A DNA stretch of 32,032 bases from Cytophagaceae bacterium. GTDB lineage: Bacteria; Bacteroidota; Bacteroidia; Cytophagales; Spirosomataceae. A program made the translations under genes and the position numbers. Below are positions 7,242 to 15,432 of this stretch, piece after piece (the first letter of the stretch is position 1; every line of letters starts with the position of its first letter). The notes below the pieces were generated by a model, which did not search any database, had not been told where the DNA came from, and saw only the letters and a list, made by a program, of their open reading frames with translations. The stretch is taken from positions 1 to 32,032 of the forward strand of contig CANFWR010000014.1 of assembly GCA_947450865.1 (NCBI GenBank), read 5' to 3'.

Positions 7242-9134
7242 ATGGGAAAAATTATTGGAATTGACTTAGGAACCACCAACTCATGTGTGGCGGTAATGGA
7301 AGGGAACGAGGCAGTCGTTATTGCAAACTCAGAAGGTAGACGTACGACTCCATCGATCGTTGCATTTTTAGAGAACGGCGAACGTAAAGTAGGTGATCCT
7401 GCGAAAAGACAAGCGATTACAAATCCACAGAATACGATTTCATCTGTGAAGCGATTCATGGGTAAAAAATATTCAGAGGTTAGCTCTGAACTAAAAACAA
7501 TTTCTTACTCAGTAGAGCAAGGAAATAATGACACACCACGCGTTCGCATTGGTGATCGTTTATACACGCCACAAGAAATTTCTGCGCAGATTTTGACAAA
7601 AATGAAGCAAACAGCAGAGGATTATTTAGGCCAAACCGTAACCGAAGCCGTTATCACCGTTCCAGCATACTTTAATGATGCAGAGCGTCAAGCGACGAAA
7701 GAAGCAGGACAAATCGCTGGTTTAGAAGTAAAACGTATCATCAACGAACCTACGGCAGCGGCCTTAGCTTATGGCGTAGACAAAGGTGGTAAGGATATGA
7801 AGATTGCGGTATTCGACTTAGGTGGTGGTACGTTTGACGTATCGGTACTTGAATTAGGCGATGGCGTATTCGAGGTGAAATCAACAGATGGTGATACACA
7901 CTTAGGTGGGGATGACTTTGATCAAGTAATCATCAACTGGTTAGCAGAAGAATTCATCGCTGACGAGAATATCGACTTGCGTAAAGATCCAATGGCTTTA
8001 CAGCGCTTAAAAGAAGCAGCTGAAAAAGCGAAAATTGAATTGAGCTCTAGTGCTGCAACGGAAATCAACTTACCGTACATTATGCCGGTAGATGGTATTC
8101 CTAAGCACTTAGTTCGTTCCTTATCAAAAGCGAAATTCGAGCAATTAGCTGATAGCTTAATCCAACGTACGTTAGAGCCGTGTAAGCGTGCGATGAAAAA
8201 TGCAGGATACACAAACTCAGATATCGATGAGGTAATCTTAGTAGGTGGTTCGACACGTATTCCTCGTATTCAGGAGGAAGTGGAGAAGTTCTTTGGCAAA
8301 AAACCTTCTAAAGGAGTTAATCCAGATGAGGTGGTTGCAATCGGAGCTGCGATCCAAGGTGGGGTATTAACTGGAGAGGTAAAAGATGTCTTATTATTAG
8401 ACGTTACGCCGCTTTCTTTAGGTATCGAAACAATGGGTGGTGTATTCACGAAATTGATCGAGTCTAATACAACGATTCCTACAAAGAAGTCTGAAACATT
8501 CTCTACGGCAGCGGATAACCAACCTTCCGTAGAATTAAACGTTCTTCAAGGTGAGCGTCCAATGGCGAAAGACAACCGTTCATTAGGCCGTTTCCACTTA
8601 GATGGTTTGCCACCAGCACAACGTGGTGTACCTCAAATCGAAGTAACATTCGATATTGATGCGAATGGTATTTTGAATGTTTCTGCCAAAGACAAAGGAA
8701 CTGGTAAAGAGCAAAAAATCCGTATCGAAGCATCTAGCGGCTTAACTGACGAGGATATCGAGAAAATGCGTAACGAGGCGAAAGCAAACGAGGCATCTGA
8801 TAAATTAGAAAAAGAAAAAGTAGAAAAAATCAATCAAGCAGATGCGTTGATATTCCAATCTGACAAGCAATTGAAAGAATACGGTGAGAAATTATCAGAA
8901 GGAAATAAAACGGCGATCGAAGGTGCTTTGGCAGAATTGAAAGTGGCTCACGCTTCTCAAGATTTAGCTGGTATCGATGCTGGATTAGAAAAATTAAACA
9001 CGGCTTGGACAGCGGCATCTCAAGAGATGTATGCAGCAGGAGCTGAAACAGAAGGCGGTCAAGCAACTCAATCAGCAGATTCAAATGGATCTGACGGAGG
9101 AGCGGAAGACGTTTCTTTTGAAGAAGTAAAATAA
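7242..9134 (+). CDS. dnaK: Chaperone DnaK (Hsp70)
   Basis: ATP-dependent cytosolic chaperone that folds and protects proteins with DnaJ and GrpE. I start it at the ATG at 7242 ([15 protein letters not shown]), giving 630 residues; an in-frame ATG at 7215 would add nine residues not seen in the family. Visible motifs are the phosphate-1 loop [11 protein letters not shown], the phosphate-2 loop [10 protein letters not shown], and the adenosine motif [10 protein letters not shown]. The substrate-binding domain begins at [15 protein letters not shown], a helical lid follows, and an acidic/Gly-rich tail ends in EDVSFEEVK, as usual for bacterial DnaK. It stands alone: neither grpE nor dnaJ is adjacent. 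No recognisable TAnnTTTG element precedes it, so it may use another sigma factor or promoter type. Confidence 0.97.
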   Translation: MGKIIGIDLGTTNSCVAVMEGNEAVVIANSEGRRTTPSIVAFLENGERKVGDPAKRQAITNPQNTISSVKRFMGKKYSEVSSELKTISYSVEQGNNDTPRVRIGDRLYTPQEISAQILTKMKQTAEDYLGQTVTEAVITVPAYFNDAERQATKEAGQIAGLEVKRIINEPTAAALAYGVDKGGKDMKIAVFDLGGGTFDVSVLELGDGVFEVKSTDGDTHLGGDDFDQVIINWLAEEFIADENIDLRKDPMALQRLKEAAEKAKIELSSSAATEINLPYIMPVDGIPKHLVRSLSKAKFEQLADSLIQRTLEPCKRAMKNAGYTNSDIDEVILVGGSTRIPRIQEEVEKFFGKKPSKGVNPDEVVAIGAAIQGGVLTGEVKDVLLLDVTPLSLGIETMGGVFTKLIESNTTIPTKKSETFSTAADNQPSVELNVLQGERPMAKDNRSLGRFHLDGLPPAQRGVPQIEVTFDIDANGILNVSAKDKGTGKEQKIRIEASSGLTDEDIEKMRNEAKANEASDKLEKEKVEKINQADALIFQSDKQLKEYGEKLSEGNKTAIEGALAELKVAHASQDLAGIDAGLEKLNTAWTAASQEMYAAGAETEGGQATQSADSNGSDGGAEDVSFEEVK

Positions 9135-9152
9135 GCCTAAGTGGTAAAATAA

Positions 9153-9183
9153 AAAGCCCGATCTGTGATGGATCGGGCTTTTT
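9153..9183 (+). terminator. Terminator of dnaK
   Basis: A 12-bp stem (AAAAGCCCGATC / GATCGGGCTTTT) with a 7-base loop, 18 bases after the dnaK stop. It is flanked by A and T runs, so it can also serve the convergent DUF3050 operon. Confidence 0.85.
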
Positions 9184-9188
9184 GCATT

Positions 9189-9216
9189 TTTATGCTTTGC
9201 GCTTTATGCTTTATGC
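9189..9216. repeat. Four tandem heptamers (TTTATGC type)
   Basis: TTTATGC at 9189, TTTGCGC at 9196, TTTATGC at 9203 and again at 9210, uninterrupted. The array starts five bases past the dnaK terminator and runs into the 3' end of the leftward DUF3050 gene, supplying its last codons (H-K-A) and the stop at 9204-9206. Confidence 0.8.
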
Positions 9217-9971
9217 TCTACTATCCCGTCCCACAACTTCAACCTAACCTGTAAAGATTCCACTGCCGCCTGAGTCGCTTTCTGCCACTTAAACTCATCT
9301 TCTCCACACAAATGCTCCATCATCTTATAGGCTAACTCACTGTGGTGCCCACCATCTACTTCGATATGACGCTCTAAGTAATACACAAGTGTTTCCACTT
9401 TTTCAGGGGAATCACGCTTCAATTGATCGACGATTACCTGGAACATTTCTGGAATAATATCTTCTCTGCCAAAAGTAAAAATGGCCGCTATCTCTTCAAT
9501 GCTTCTATTTTGAATCGAAGAAAAGGTAAACGTCAAGAAAGCCTTAACGGATTCAGGAATATTGGCTTTAGGGATAGCCAACAATAATTCATCCAAATTC
9601 GCATAGGATCTTAATTCGTGTAAGAAAGGAGAGGGCATAAATGACAATTCCTCCATCGCTCTGGAATATAGTTCGAAATGGCTAATGTATACCCCATTTT
9701 GATCCACATCAGACTCTTCCCCTAAGACTATCTCATTAATTAGGTAACGAACTTCTGCTGGGCCTTTAGGATTCCAAGGCACATCCACCGAGGTAAATTC
9801 CTGTTGCAACTTCTTGACTAAGGACATAAAGTCCCAAACCGCAAAGACGTGGTGCTTCATAAACACCTCTAACTCGGTCGTACTTTGAATAAAAGAATTA
9901 ATGGGATGATGCACTAAAGCATCGCGTAATGGGTTAATTTGTTCTTTTAGGCGGTTGATCTGAGTACTCAT
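9204..9971 (-). CDS. DUF3050 protein, haem-oxygenase-like fold
   Basis: A 255-residue, mostly helical soluble protein that I recognise as DUF3050, a family of unknown function placed in the haem-oxygenase-like superfamily. That superfamily includes non-haem di-iron oxidases. Candidate metal ligands are visible: acidic and His residues in the first core helix (E33/E35, H40, H41), E80 in LINEI, E170/E175 in FGREDIIPEMF, and the cluster H202, D206, H209, H210, E212 in ERHIEVDGGHHSE. Whether it binds iron or haem, and what it acts on, cannot be told. The ATG (9969-9971) is one base past the xdhC stop, making it the last gene of the cysteine desulfurase-xdhC operon. Its last residues come from a heptamer repeat. 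Confidence 0.8.
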   Translation of the reverse strand: MSTQINRLKEQINPLRDALVHHPINSFIQSTTELEVFMKHHVFAVWDFMSLVKKLQQEFTSVDVPWNPKGPAEVRYLINEIVLGEESDVDQNGVYISHFELYSRAMEELSFMPSPFLHELRSYANLDELLLAIPKANIPESVKAFLTFTFSSIQNRSIEEIAAIFTFGREDIIPEMFQVIVDQLKRDSPEKVETLVYYLERHIEVDGGHHSELAYKMMEHLCGEDEFKWQKATQAAVESLQVRLKLWDGIVEHKA

Positions 9972-9972
9972 G

Positions 9973-10941
9973 TTATTCGTGAATGGCGCGATCTCGTAAA
10001 CTTAATCGCTGACCATCTCTTTTATTTTTAGTTGATAAAATTTCTGCCATAATGGAAATCGCAATCTCTTCTGGCCCTTCTGCTCCTATATCTAAACCAA
10101 TCGGAGTCGAAATAGGTAATAGTGTAACTAAATCCTGCTTGAAATGGTTTTGAAGCTTTTCAAATCTTTTTTTAGGACCCAGAATTCCTACATACGCTGG
10201 TGTAATGGGAGCAGAGAGCAATTTTTCCAAAATCTTCACATCCTTTTCCAAATCATGCGTCATCATCACTAGAAAATCAGATGATTGAATAGGCCAAAGA
10301 TCTTCATAACTATAGCGCCCCTGAACCGTAAGATTCGATGCCATTTTGGACAAAATACCTACCCAATTCACACGCCAAGCCAATCCAATCGCTTGCTGAA
10401 TAAATCCCTGTGCATCAAATTGATTCCCCAAAACCCAAACTGTCATAGGCGCCGGCAAATACTCCGTAAAGACATCATCTAACCATTCACTTCCGTGTGA
10501 GACTGATGCTTTCGCTAATTCAATCTGAAAATCTGCCGAATAGTGCATCATCAATGTGTGTGCATCATTTCCGGATAAATGACTCTCTAAAGCTTCAACT
10601 AACGCATTTATCTGAACTTGAAAAGGATTGATATGTATTTCAATCACTCCTTGACACCCTAGCCCTATGCCTAACGCAAAAGGATCTTCTTCACGCGTGT
10701 CATACGTAATCGTTTTATAGCTTTGCGAAAACAAGGCCAGCTGTGCCTTCTTCAAAATATCACCTTCTAAACAACCGCCCGAAATTCCTCCCCACCAATT
10801 TCCATCTTCTGCGATCAACATTCTTGCGCCTGGACGACGGTAAGCGCTACCTTCTACGCGAACAACGGTTGCTAACACAAATTTCAACCCAGCTTTTTGC
10901 AAATCCTTTACTTGCTGAATGACCGTATAAAGCTCTTTCAT
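9973..10941 (-). CDS. xdhC: XdhC/CoxI-type molybdenum cofactor sulfuration chaperone
   Basis: A 322-residue member of the XdhC/CoxI family. These cytosolic proteins bind molybdenum cofactor, receive the terminal sulfur from a cysteine desulfurase, and insert the cofactor into xanthine dehydrogenase-type enzymes. I choose the ATG at 10941, which overlaps the desulfurase stop as ATGA; an in-frame start at 10977 would place 12 extra residues inside that gene. The N-terminal domain has the two conserved cysteines in GGISGGCLEGD (C57) and GLGCQG (C96). The C-terminal Rossmann-like domain begins near residue 166 (VWVLGN) and includes VGILGPKKRFEKL. Its nucleotide-binding loop (LGNQFDAQ) is degenerate against the usual GxGxxG. 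No molybdenum hydroxylase gene is in the window. Confidence 0.88.
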   Translation of the reverse strand: MKELYTVIQQVKDLQKAGLKFVLATVVRVEGSAYRRPGARMLIAEDGNWWGGISGGCLEGDILKKAQLALFSQSYKTITYDTREEDPFALGIGLGCQGVIEIHINPFQVQINALVEALESHLSGNDAHTLMMHYSADFQIELAKASVSHGSEWLDDVFTEYLPAPMTVWVLGNQFDAQGFIQQAIGLAWRVNWVGILSKMASNLTVQGRYSYEDLWPIQSSDFLVMMTHDLEKDVKILEKLLSAPITPAYVGILGPKKRFEKLQNHFKQDLVTLLPISTPIGLDIGAEGPEEIAISIMAEILSTKNKRDGQRLSLRDRAIHE

Positions 10942-12011
10942 AGGAGTTTGGGTAAATTTTGAGATAGGATTTCGCATACATAATCGATTTCCTCTTCTGT
11001 AGTAAAATAGCCTAAACTAAATCGACCACTCGCTAAGGCATCTTCGTCCGAATGCCCTAAAGCTTTCAAGACGTGTGAGGGCAATTCCGTCTTGGCGTTA
11101 CAGGCTGAACCATTCGAAAAAGCTAAGCCATTTAATACTTGAAACATTCGTTCCCAATCAGCCCCTTTCATTGTGAAATTAAGAATGGAAGGAACCGAAT
11201 TTTCAGGAGAATTAATCAATGGTAGGAAAGTAGAAAGTCTCTTTTGGGCATTCTCGTAAAAATAAGTCTTAGAAAGCCATTCAGGGATCATCTCTACCGC
11301 TTTTGCCAAGCCCACGATTAAAGGAACGGGCAAAGTACCAGGACGTAAACCTCGTTCCTGCCCACCTCCATAAGAGATAGGCTGCAAAGGAACTCGGGAA
11401 ATTAAAGCCCCGATACCTTTGGGCCCATAAATCTTGTGTCCACTAAAACTTAATAAATGAGGCATTCTCGTTAATGCTAGTTTACCTAGCGCCTGAGTCG
11501 CATCCGAATGAAAACAAACACCTCGCTTATCACAAATGTCCCAAACCTCTTCATAATCAAGAATCGTTCCCAATTCATTATTCACTAACATGAATGAAAC
11601 TAAAACGGTATCTGGACGAATAGCCAGTTCAAGTTCCGCTAAATTTAATAAATAAGTCACGGACCAACCTTCGAGCTCTAGAGCATGAAATACTTCAAGC
11701 ACAGCTTTATGTTCTAGGACACTTGTGATGAGATGTCCTTTCGGTTTTCCTTGTAGAAAACCGCGAATGCCTAAGTTAATTGATTCCGTTGCGCCAGAAG
11801 TAAATACAACTTCAGATGGTTTGACTTGAAAAGAGGACGCTATTGATGCACGTGATTGCTCTACCGCTTCAGCCGCTCTCCAACCGTATAAATGGGCATA
11901 TGAGCCGGCGTTCCCGAATACCTCCGTAAAATAGGGGAGCATAGCCGAAAGTACATCCGGATGAACCGGAGTCGTCGCTGCGTAATCAAGGTAGATCGGC
12001 TGATGCATCAT
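10938..12011 (-). CDS. Cysteine desulfurase (NifS/IscS-like, PLP-dependent)
   Basis: Converts L-cysteine to alanine, leaving a persulfide on the enzyme for transfer to an acceptor. The 357-residue aminotransferase class V protein has LDYAATTP at the N-terminus, H101 (cofactor-stacking), D170 in HSDATQA, PLP lysine K193 in SGHKIYGPKG, and catalytic C304 in SNGSACNAKTELPSHVL. Two ATGs stand next to each other (12011 and 12008); either could be used. The operon partner XdhC makes molybdenum-cofactor sulfuration the likely role, as with NifS4 and XdhC in Rhodobacter capsulatus. A general Fe-S or tRNA thiolation role cannot be excluded, since no scaffold gene is nearby. It overlaps xdhC by four bases, so translation is coupled. 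Confidence 0.93.
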   Translation of the reverse strand: MMHQPIYLDYAATTPVHPDVLSAMLPYFTEVFGNAGSYAHLYGWRAAEAVEQSRASIASSFQVKPSEVVFTSGATESINLGIRGFLQGKPKGHLITSVLEHKAVLEVFHALELEGWSVTYLLNLAELELAIRPDTVLVSFMLVNNELGTILDYEEVWDICDKRGVCFHSDATQALGKLALTRMPHLLSFSGHKIYGPKGIGALISRVPLQPISYGGGQERGLRPGTLPVPLIVGLAKAVEMIPEWLSKTYFYENAQKRLSTFLPLINSPENSVPSILNFTMKGADWERMFQVLNGLAFSNGSACNAKTELPSHVLKALGHSDEDALASGRFSLGYFTTEEEIDYVCEILSQNLPKLL

Positions 12012-12015
12012 TTGA

Positions 12016-12023
12016 CAAATATA
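12016..12023 (-). promoter_or_regulatory. -7 element of the cysteine desulfurase operon promoter
   Basis: Minus strand TATATTTG, an exact TAnnTTTG match, ending only four bases before the first ATG (12009-12011). The transcript would begin at about the start codon. It lies just beyond the rplT terminator. Confidence 0.5.
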
Positions 12024-12028
12024 GGCAC

Positions 12029-12056
12029 AAAAAAAAGCCCCGAAAAATTCGAGGCT
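12029..12056 (-). terminator. Terminator of the thrS-infC-rpmI-rplT operon
   Basis: Minus strand: stem AGCCTCGAA / TTCGGGGCT (nine pairs, one G-U) closed by a short T-rich loop and followed by a run of T. It begins 22 bases after the rplT stop, in the expected orientation for a rho-independent terminator. Confidence 0.9.
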
Positions 12057-12077
12057 CTCTTTCTGTTAAAACAAGAA

Positions 12078-12422
12078 TTACTTCAAGTTCTTCACAACTG
12101 CTTTGAACGCTTCTGGGTGATTCATCGCTAAGTCAGCTAAAACTTTACGATTTAAAGTCATTCCAGATTTATTGAATTTACCCATAAACGCTGAGTAAGA
12201 AAGACCTTCTTGACGAGCGGCTGCATTGATACGTTGGATCCATAAACCGCGAAAATCTCTTTTCTTAACTTTACGATCACGGTATGCATATTGCAAACCT
12301 TTCTCTACTTTGTTTTTTGCTACTGTCCAGACATTTTTTCCGCGACCGTAGAATCCTTTTGCTAACTTAAGGATTTTCTTTCTTCTAGCTCTTGAGGCTA
12401 CGTGATTGACACTTCTTGGCAT
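12078..12422 (-). CDS. rplT: Large-subunit ribosomal protein bL20
   Basis: A 114-residue, highly basic protein that binds 23S rRNA early in 50S assembly. The N-terminus [15 protein letters not shown] and the central [23 protein letters not shown] segment are diagnostic. The length is normal (E. coli 118). It is the last gene of the thrS-infC-rpmI-rplT operon, 84 bases after rpmI. In E. coli L20 represses this operon by binding its mRNA; I could not identify a matching RNA structure here. Confidence 0.98.
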   Translation of the reverse strand: MPRSVNHVASRARRKKILKLAKGFYGRGKNVWTVAKNKVEKGLQYAYRDRKVKKRDFRGLWIQRINAAARQEGLSYSAFMGKFNKSGMTLNRKVLADLAMNHPEAFKAVVKNLK

Positions 12423-12506
12423 AATTTTTTGTTTTTTGAAATGAGGCGAATCTGTTGATTACTTTTTTAGGCCTTCTTTCTGGTTTAACAATAACTTAAA
12501 TTCTAA

Positions 12507-12701
12507 TTAAAGACCTAACAATAAGTTAACGCGGTCCATATCAGATGGGTGTACTAAAGTAGCGTGAACTAAATTACGCTTTTGTTTAGTAGTTTTTTTA
12601 GTTAGGATATGGCTATGAAATGCGTGTTTACGCTTAATCTTACCAGTTCCCGTTACTTTGAAACGTTTTTTCGCTCCAGAGTTAGTTTTAATTTTTGGCA
12701 T
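12507..12701 (-). CDS. rpmI: Large-subunit ribosomal protein bL35
   Basis: A 64-residue basic ribosomal protein. [15 protein letters not shown] and [12 protein letters not shown] are the family signatures, and the length is usual. It sits between infC (89-base gap) and rplT. Downstream of its stop, an in-frame near-copy of its last codons is visible (see findings). Confidence 0.97.
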   Translation of the reverse strand: MPKIKTNSGAKKRFKVTGTGKIKRKHAFHSHILTKKTTKQKRNLVHATLVHPSDMDRVNLLLGL

Positions 12702-12790
12702 TGTTTGATAATTATGTAAAAATTAAATTTTGAAATTTGGAATGCAAAAGTAATGAAAATTACCCTATAATTCCAGCATCCGTTTGAAAA

Positions 12791-13351
12791 TTATTTCTTG
12801 ATGGCCTTAGGGGAGAAGATGATGCTCATCCGCTTACCTTCTAATTTAGGCATATCGTCTGGCTTACCTACGTCTTCCAGACCTTTAGCGAAGTTCAATA
12901 ACAACATTTCACCACGCTCTTTAAACACGATTGTTCTACCCACAAAGTGCACATAAGCTTTCACTTTAGCGCCCTCTTTAAGGAAATTAACCGCATGTTT
13001 TAATTTGAAATTGAAATCGTGCTCATCTGTATTAGGACCGAAACGAATCTCTTTAATGACTGTTTTGGTTGCATTCGCCTTGATTTCCTTCTGTTTCTTC
13101 TTTTGATCATACTTGAATTTCGCATAATCAATAATCTTACAAACAGGAGGGACCGCCTTAGGGGAGATCTCTACTAAATCTAAACTTTGTGCATTGGCTA
13201 ACTCTAATGCTTTCTCGAAGGGATAAACTCCCACTTCAATATTCTCGCCTACTAAACGAACCTCTTCGACACCACGAATTAACTGATTGATGCGATAAGG
13301 CTCTTCTTCTCTTCTGTTTCCTCTGTAATTGTTATTCGGGCGTAAAGCCAT
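12791..13351 (-). CDS. infC: Translation initiation factor IF-3
   Basis: A 186-residue factor that binds the 30S subunit, blocks premature 50S joining and checks start codon choice. The N-terminal domain carries [19 protein letters not shown] and [15 protein letters not shown] Lys-rich linker (about residues 84-96) leads to the C-terminal domain with [20 protein letters not shown] and [14 protein letters not shown]. An ordinary ATG is used at 13351, unlike the AUU of E. coli infC that supports autoregulation. The gene follows thrS by 81 bases. A 16-bp AT-rich palindrome lies in that gap. Confidence 0.97.
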   Translation of the reverse strand: MALRPNNNYRGNRREEEPYRINQLIRGVEEVRLVGENIEVGVYPFEKALELANAQSLDLVEISPKAVPPVCKIIDYAKFKYDQKKKQKEIKANATKTVIKEIRFGPNTDEHDFNFKLKHAVNFLKEGAKVKAYVHFVGRTIVFKERGEMLLLNFAKGLEDVGKPDDMPKLEGKRMSIIFSPKAIKK

Positions 13352-13364
13352 AAAATAAAATGGG

Positions 13365-13380
13365 TTTAATATATATTAAA
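13365..13380. repeat. 16-bp perfect palindrome in the infC leader
   Basis: TTTAATATATATTAAA is an exact palindrome ending 13 bases upstream of the infC ATG. In RNA it could form only a weak A-U hairpin; as DNA it could be a protein site. Its function is unknown. Confidence 0.5.
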
Positions 13381-13432
13381 TCGAAAGCTAAATCAAAATT
13401 AACGCAATTGCAAGCAAAAAGCGCATAAGCTC

Positions 13433-15373
13433 CTATTTTTCATAGGTTAAGGACTGGATTTCTTCTTGGGCCATTGTGATGAAAGCGTCCAAAGTCATTG
13501 ACCCCACATCGCCATCACCTTTCTTACGAACGCTAACAATACCCTCTGCTTGTTCCTTTTCACCTACCACGATCATAAACGGCACTTTCGCGATTTCAGC
13601 ATCCCGAATCTTGCGTCCCATTTTCTCGTTTCTATGATCTACATAACCCCGCAAATCTTTCTCTTGTAAGCGTAGGTATAATTCATTCGCGTAATCTTCG
13701 TATTTCTCTGAAATAGGAAGCACGGCAATTTGATCAGGAGATAACCATAATGGGAAGTTCCCTGCTGTATTCTCAATTAAGATGGCTACGAAACGCTCTA
13801 ACGAACCAAATGGCGCGCGGTGAATCATCACTGGACGGTGTTTCATATTATCTGAACCCGTGTATTCTAATTCAAATCGCTGAGGTAACTGATAATCTAC
13901 CTGAATCGTACCTAATTGCCATTTACGACCTAAGGCATCTTTCACCATAAAATCAAGCTTAGGGCCATAAAAAGCTGCCTCACCATATTCGATGACAGTA
14001 GGAAGGCCTTTGGCTGCTGCAGAACGAATGATAGAAGCTTCTGCGCGGTCCCAATCCTCATCGTTACCAATGTACTTTTCTCTATTCTCCTTATCACGTA
14101 GTGACACCTGAGCAGAATACGAGTCAAAACCTAAGGCTTTGAACACATATAAAACAAGGTCAATTACCTTCATAAATTCGTCCTCCACTTGATCTGGACG
14201 ACAGAAAATATGGGCATCATCTTGAGTAAAGCCTCTTACACGTGTTAAACCGTGCAATTCACCACTTTGCTCATACCGATAAACGGTGCCAAACTCCGCC
14301 AGACGCAAAGGCAAATCCTTGTATGAACGTGGTTTTGTTTTGTAAATCTCACAGTGGTGAGGGCAATTCATCGGTTTTAAGAAGAATTCCTCATTTTCAT
14401 CCGGTGTACGAATGGGTTGGAAAGAATCCTTTCCATATTTTGCATAGTGACCCGAAGTCACATATAACTCTTTGCTCGCAATGTGTGGAGTGATAACAGG
14501 CGAATAACCCGCTCTTACTTGGGCACGACGTAAGAAATTTTCTAGACGCTCACGCAATAATGTGCCTTTAGGTAACCACAAGGGAAGACCCATACCCACT
14601 TTTTCAGAGAAGGCGAACAATTCCATTTCCTTACCTAATTTACGGTGGTCACGGCGTTTCGCTTCTTCTAATAGTGTCAAATATTCTTCTAATTCTTTCG
14701 CTTTAGGGAAAGTAATTGCATAAATACGGGTTAATTGCTTACGTTTTTCATCACCGCGCCAGTAAGCACCAGCGACTGAAAGCAACTTAACAGATTTAAT
14801 AAAACCAGTATTAGGGATATGTGGTCCACGGCATAAATCCGTGAAATTACCTTGGTTATAGAAGGTGATGGAGCCATCGGCTAAACCATCGATTAACTCT
14901 AATTTGTATTCATCGCCTTTCTCTTTAAAATAAGAGATGGCATCAGCTTTGGATACAGAGGTACGAACATATTCATTCTTCGTACGCGCTAATTCGAGCA
15001 TTTTATCTTCGATCGCTTTGAATTGATCCGAACCAAATTCTTGCTCTCCTAAGTCTATATCGTAATAAAAGCCATTTTCGATGGCAGGTCCAATACCAAA
15101 TTTAGTACCTGGATATAGGGCCTCAATCGCCTCTGCTAATAAGTGAGCAGATGAATGCCAAAAGGTCTTTTTACCGTCCGTATCATTCCAGGTCAACAAT
15201 TGCAAAGCTGCATCTGCTTTAATAGGAGTGGAGGAATCCACTACTTCGCCATTTAAATTAGCCGCTAACACATTCCGTGCTAAACCTTCTGAAATAGACA
15301 AGGCCACTTGAAAAGGAGTGATTCCATTTTCAAATTCTCTTACTTGTCCGTCGGGAAATGTAATTTTGATCAT
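13433..15373 (-). CDS. thrS: Threonyl-tRNA synthetase
   Basis: Charges tRNA(Thr) with threonine and edits mischarged serine. I start at the ATG at 15373 ([10 protein letters not shown]), giving 646 residues; a TTG at 15391 would overlap the promoter element. Seen in order: TGS domain (1-60), editing domain with HSSAH (H73, H77) and CRGPH (C181, H185), and a class II catalytic core. The core has zinc ligands C337 (MNCPHH) and H388 (DDAHIF), motif 2 near [18 protein letters not shown], and a third zinc ligand in [15 protein letters not shown]-terminal anticodon-binding domain follows. Family length is about 640. It is the first gene of the conserved thrS-infC-rpmI-rplT operon. Confidence 0.98.
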   Translation of the reverse strand: MIKITFPDGQVREFENGITPFQVALSISEGLARNVLAANLNGEVVDSSTPIKADAALQLLTWNDTDGKKTFWHSSAHLLAEAIEALYPGTKFGIGPAIENGFYYDIDLGEQEFGSDQFKAIEDKMLELARTKNEYVRTSVSKADAISYFKEKGDEYKLELIDGLADGSITFYNQGNFTDLCRGPHIPNTGFIKSVKLLSVAGAYWRGDEKRKQLTRIYAITFPKAKELEEYLTLLEEAKRRDHRKLGKEMELFAFSEKVGMGLPLWLPKGTLLRERLENFLRRAQVRAGYSPVITPHIASKELYVTSGHYAKYGKDSFQPIRTPDENEEFFLKPMNCPHHCEIYKTKPRSYKDLPLRLAEFGTVYRYEQSGELHGLTRVRGFTQDDAHIFCRPDQVEDEFMKVIDLVLYVFKALGFDSYSAQVSLRDKENREKYIGNDEDWDRAEASIIRSAAAKGLPTVIEYGEAAFYGPKLDFMVKDALGRKWQLGTIQVDYQLPQRFELEYTGSDNMKHRPVMIHRAPFGSLERFVAILIENTAGNFPLWLSPDQIAVLPISEKYEDYANELYLRLQEKDLRGYVDHRNEKMGRKIRDAEIAKVPFMIVVGEKEQAEGIVSVRKKGDGDVGSMTLDAFITMAQEEIQSLTYEK

Positions 15374-15388
15374 TCTAAAAAATTTGTG

Positions 15389-15396
15389 CAAAGGTA
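15389..15396 (-). promoter_or_regulatory. -7 element of the thrS operon promoter
   Basis: Minus strand TACCTTTG matches TAnnTTTG and ends 15 bases before the ATG at 15373. The leader would therefore be very short, arguing against an E. coli-like thrS operator in the leader. Confidence 0.5.
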
Positions 15397-15403
15397 CAAA
15401 TTA

Positions 15404-15430
15404 AGGCGCAATGTATTGAAATGAGCGCCT
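15404..15430 (-). terminator. Possible weak terminator after the TPR lipoprotein
   Basis: Minus strand AGGCGC and GCGCCT pair across a 15-base loop, starting two bases after the lipoprotein stop and followed by TTAATTTG rather than a solid T run. It may separate the menE operon from thrS, or thrS may receive read-through. Confidence 0.35.
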
Positions 15431-15432
15431 GA

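Noticed and set aside
10942-10977. Longer N-terminus for XdhC
   Set aside because: The extra 12 residues lie inside the cysteine desulfurase gene; the ATGA overlap at 10938-10941 is the normal coupled start.
12423-13432. L20-type autoregulatory RNA structure in the infC-rpmI-rplT region
   Set aside because: I could not find pairing that imitates the known L20 binding sites by reading; only a weak AT palindrome before infC is visible.
15374-15391. TTG start six codons upstream of thrS
   Set aside because: It overlaps the -7 promoter element, and MIKITFPDG is the normal beginning of the TGS domain.
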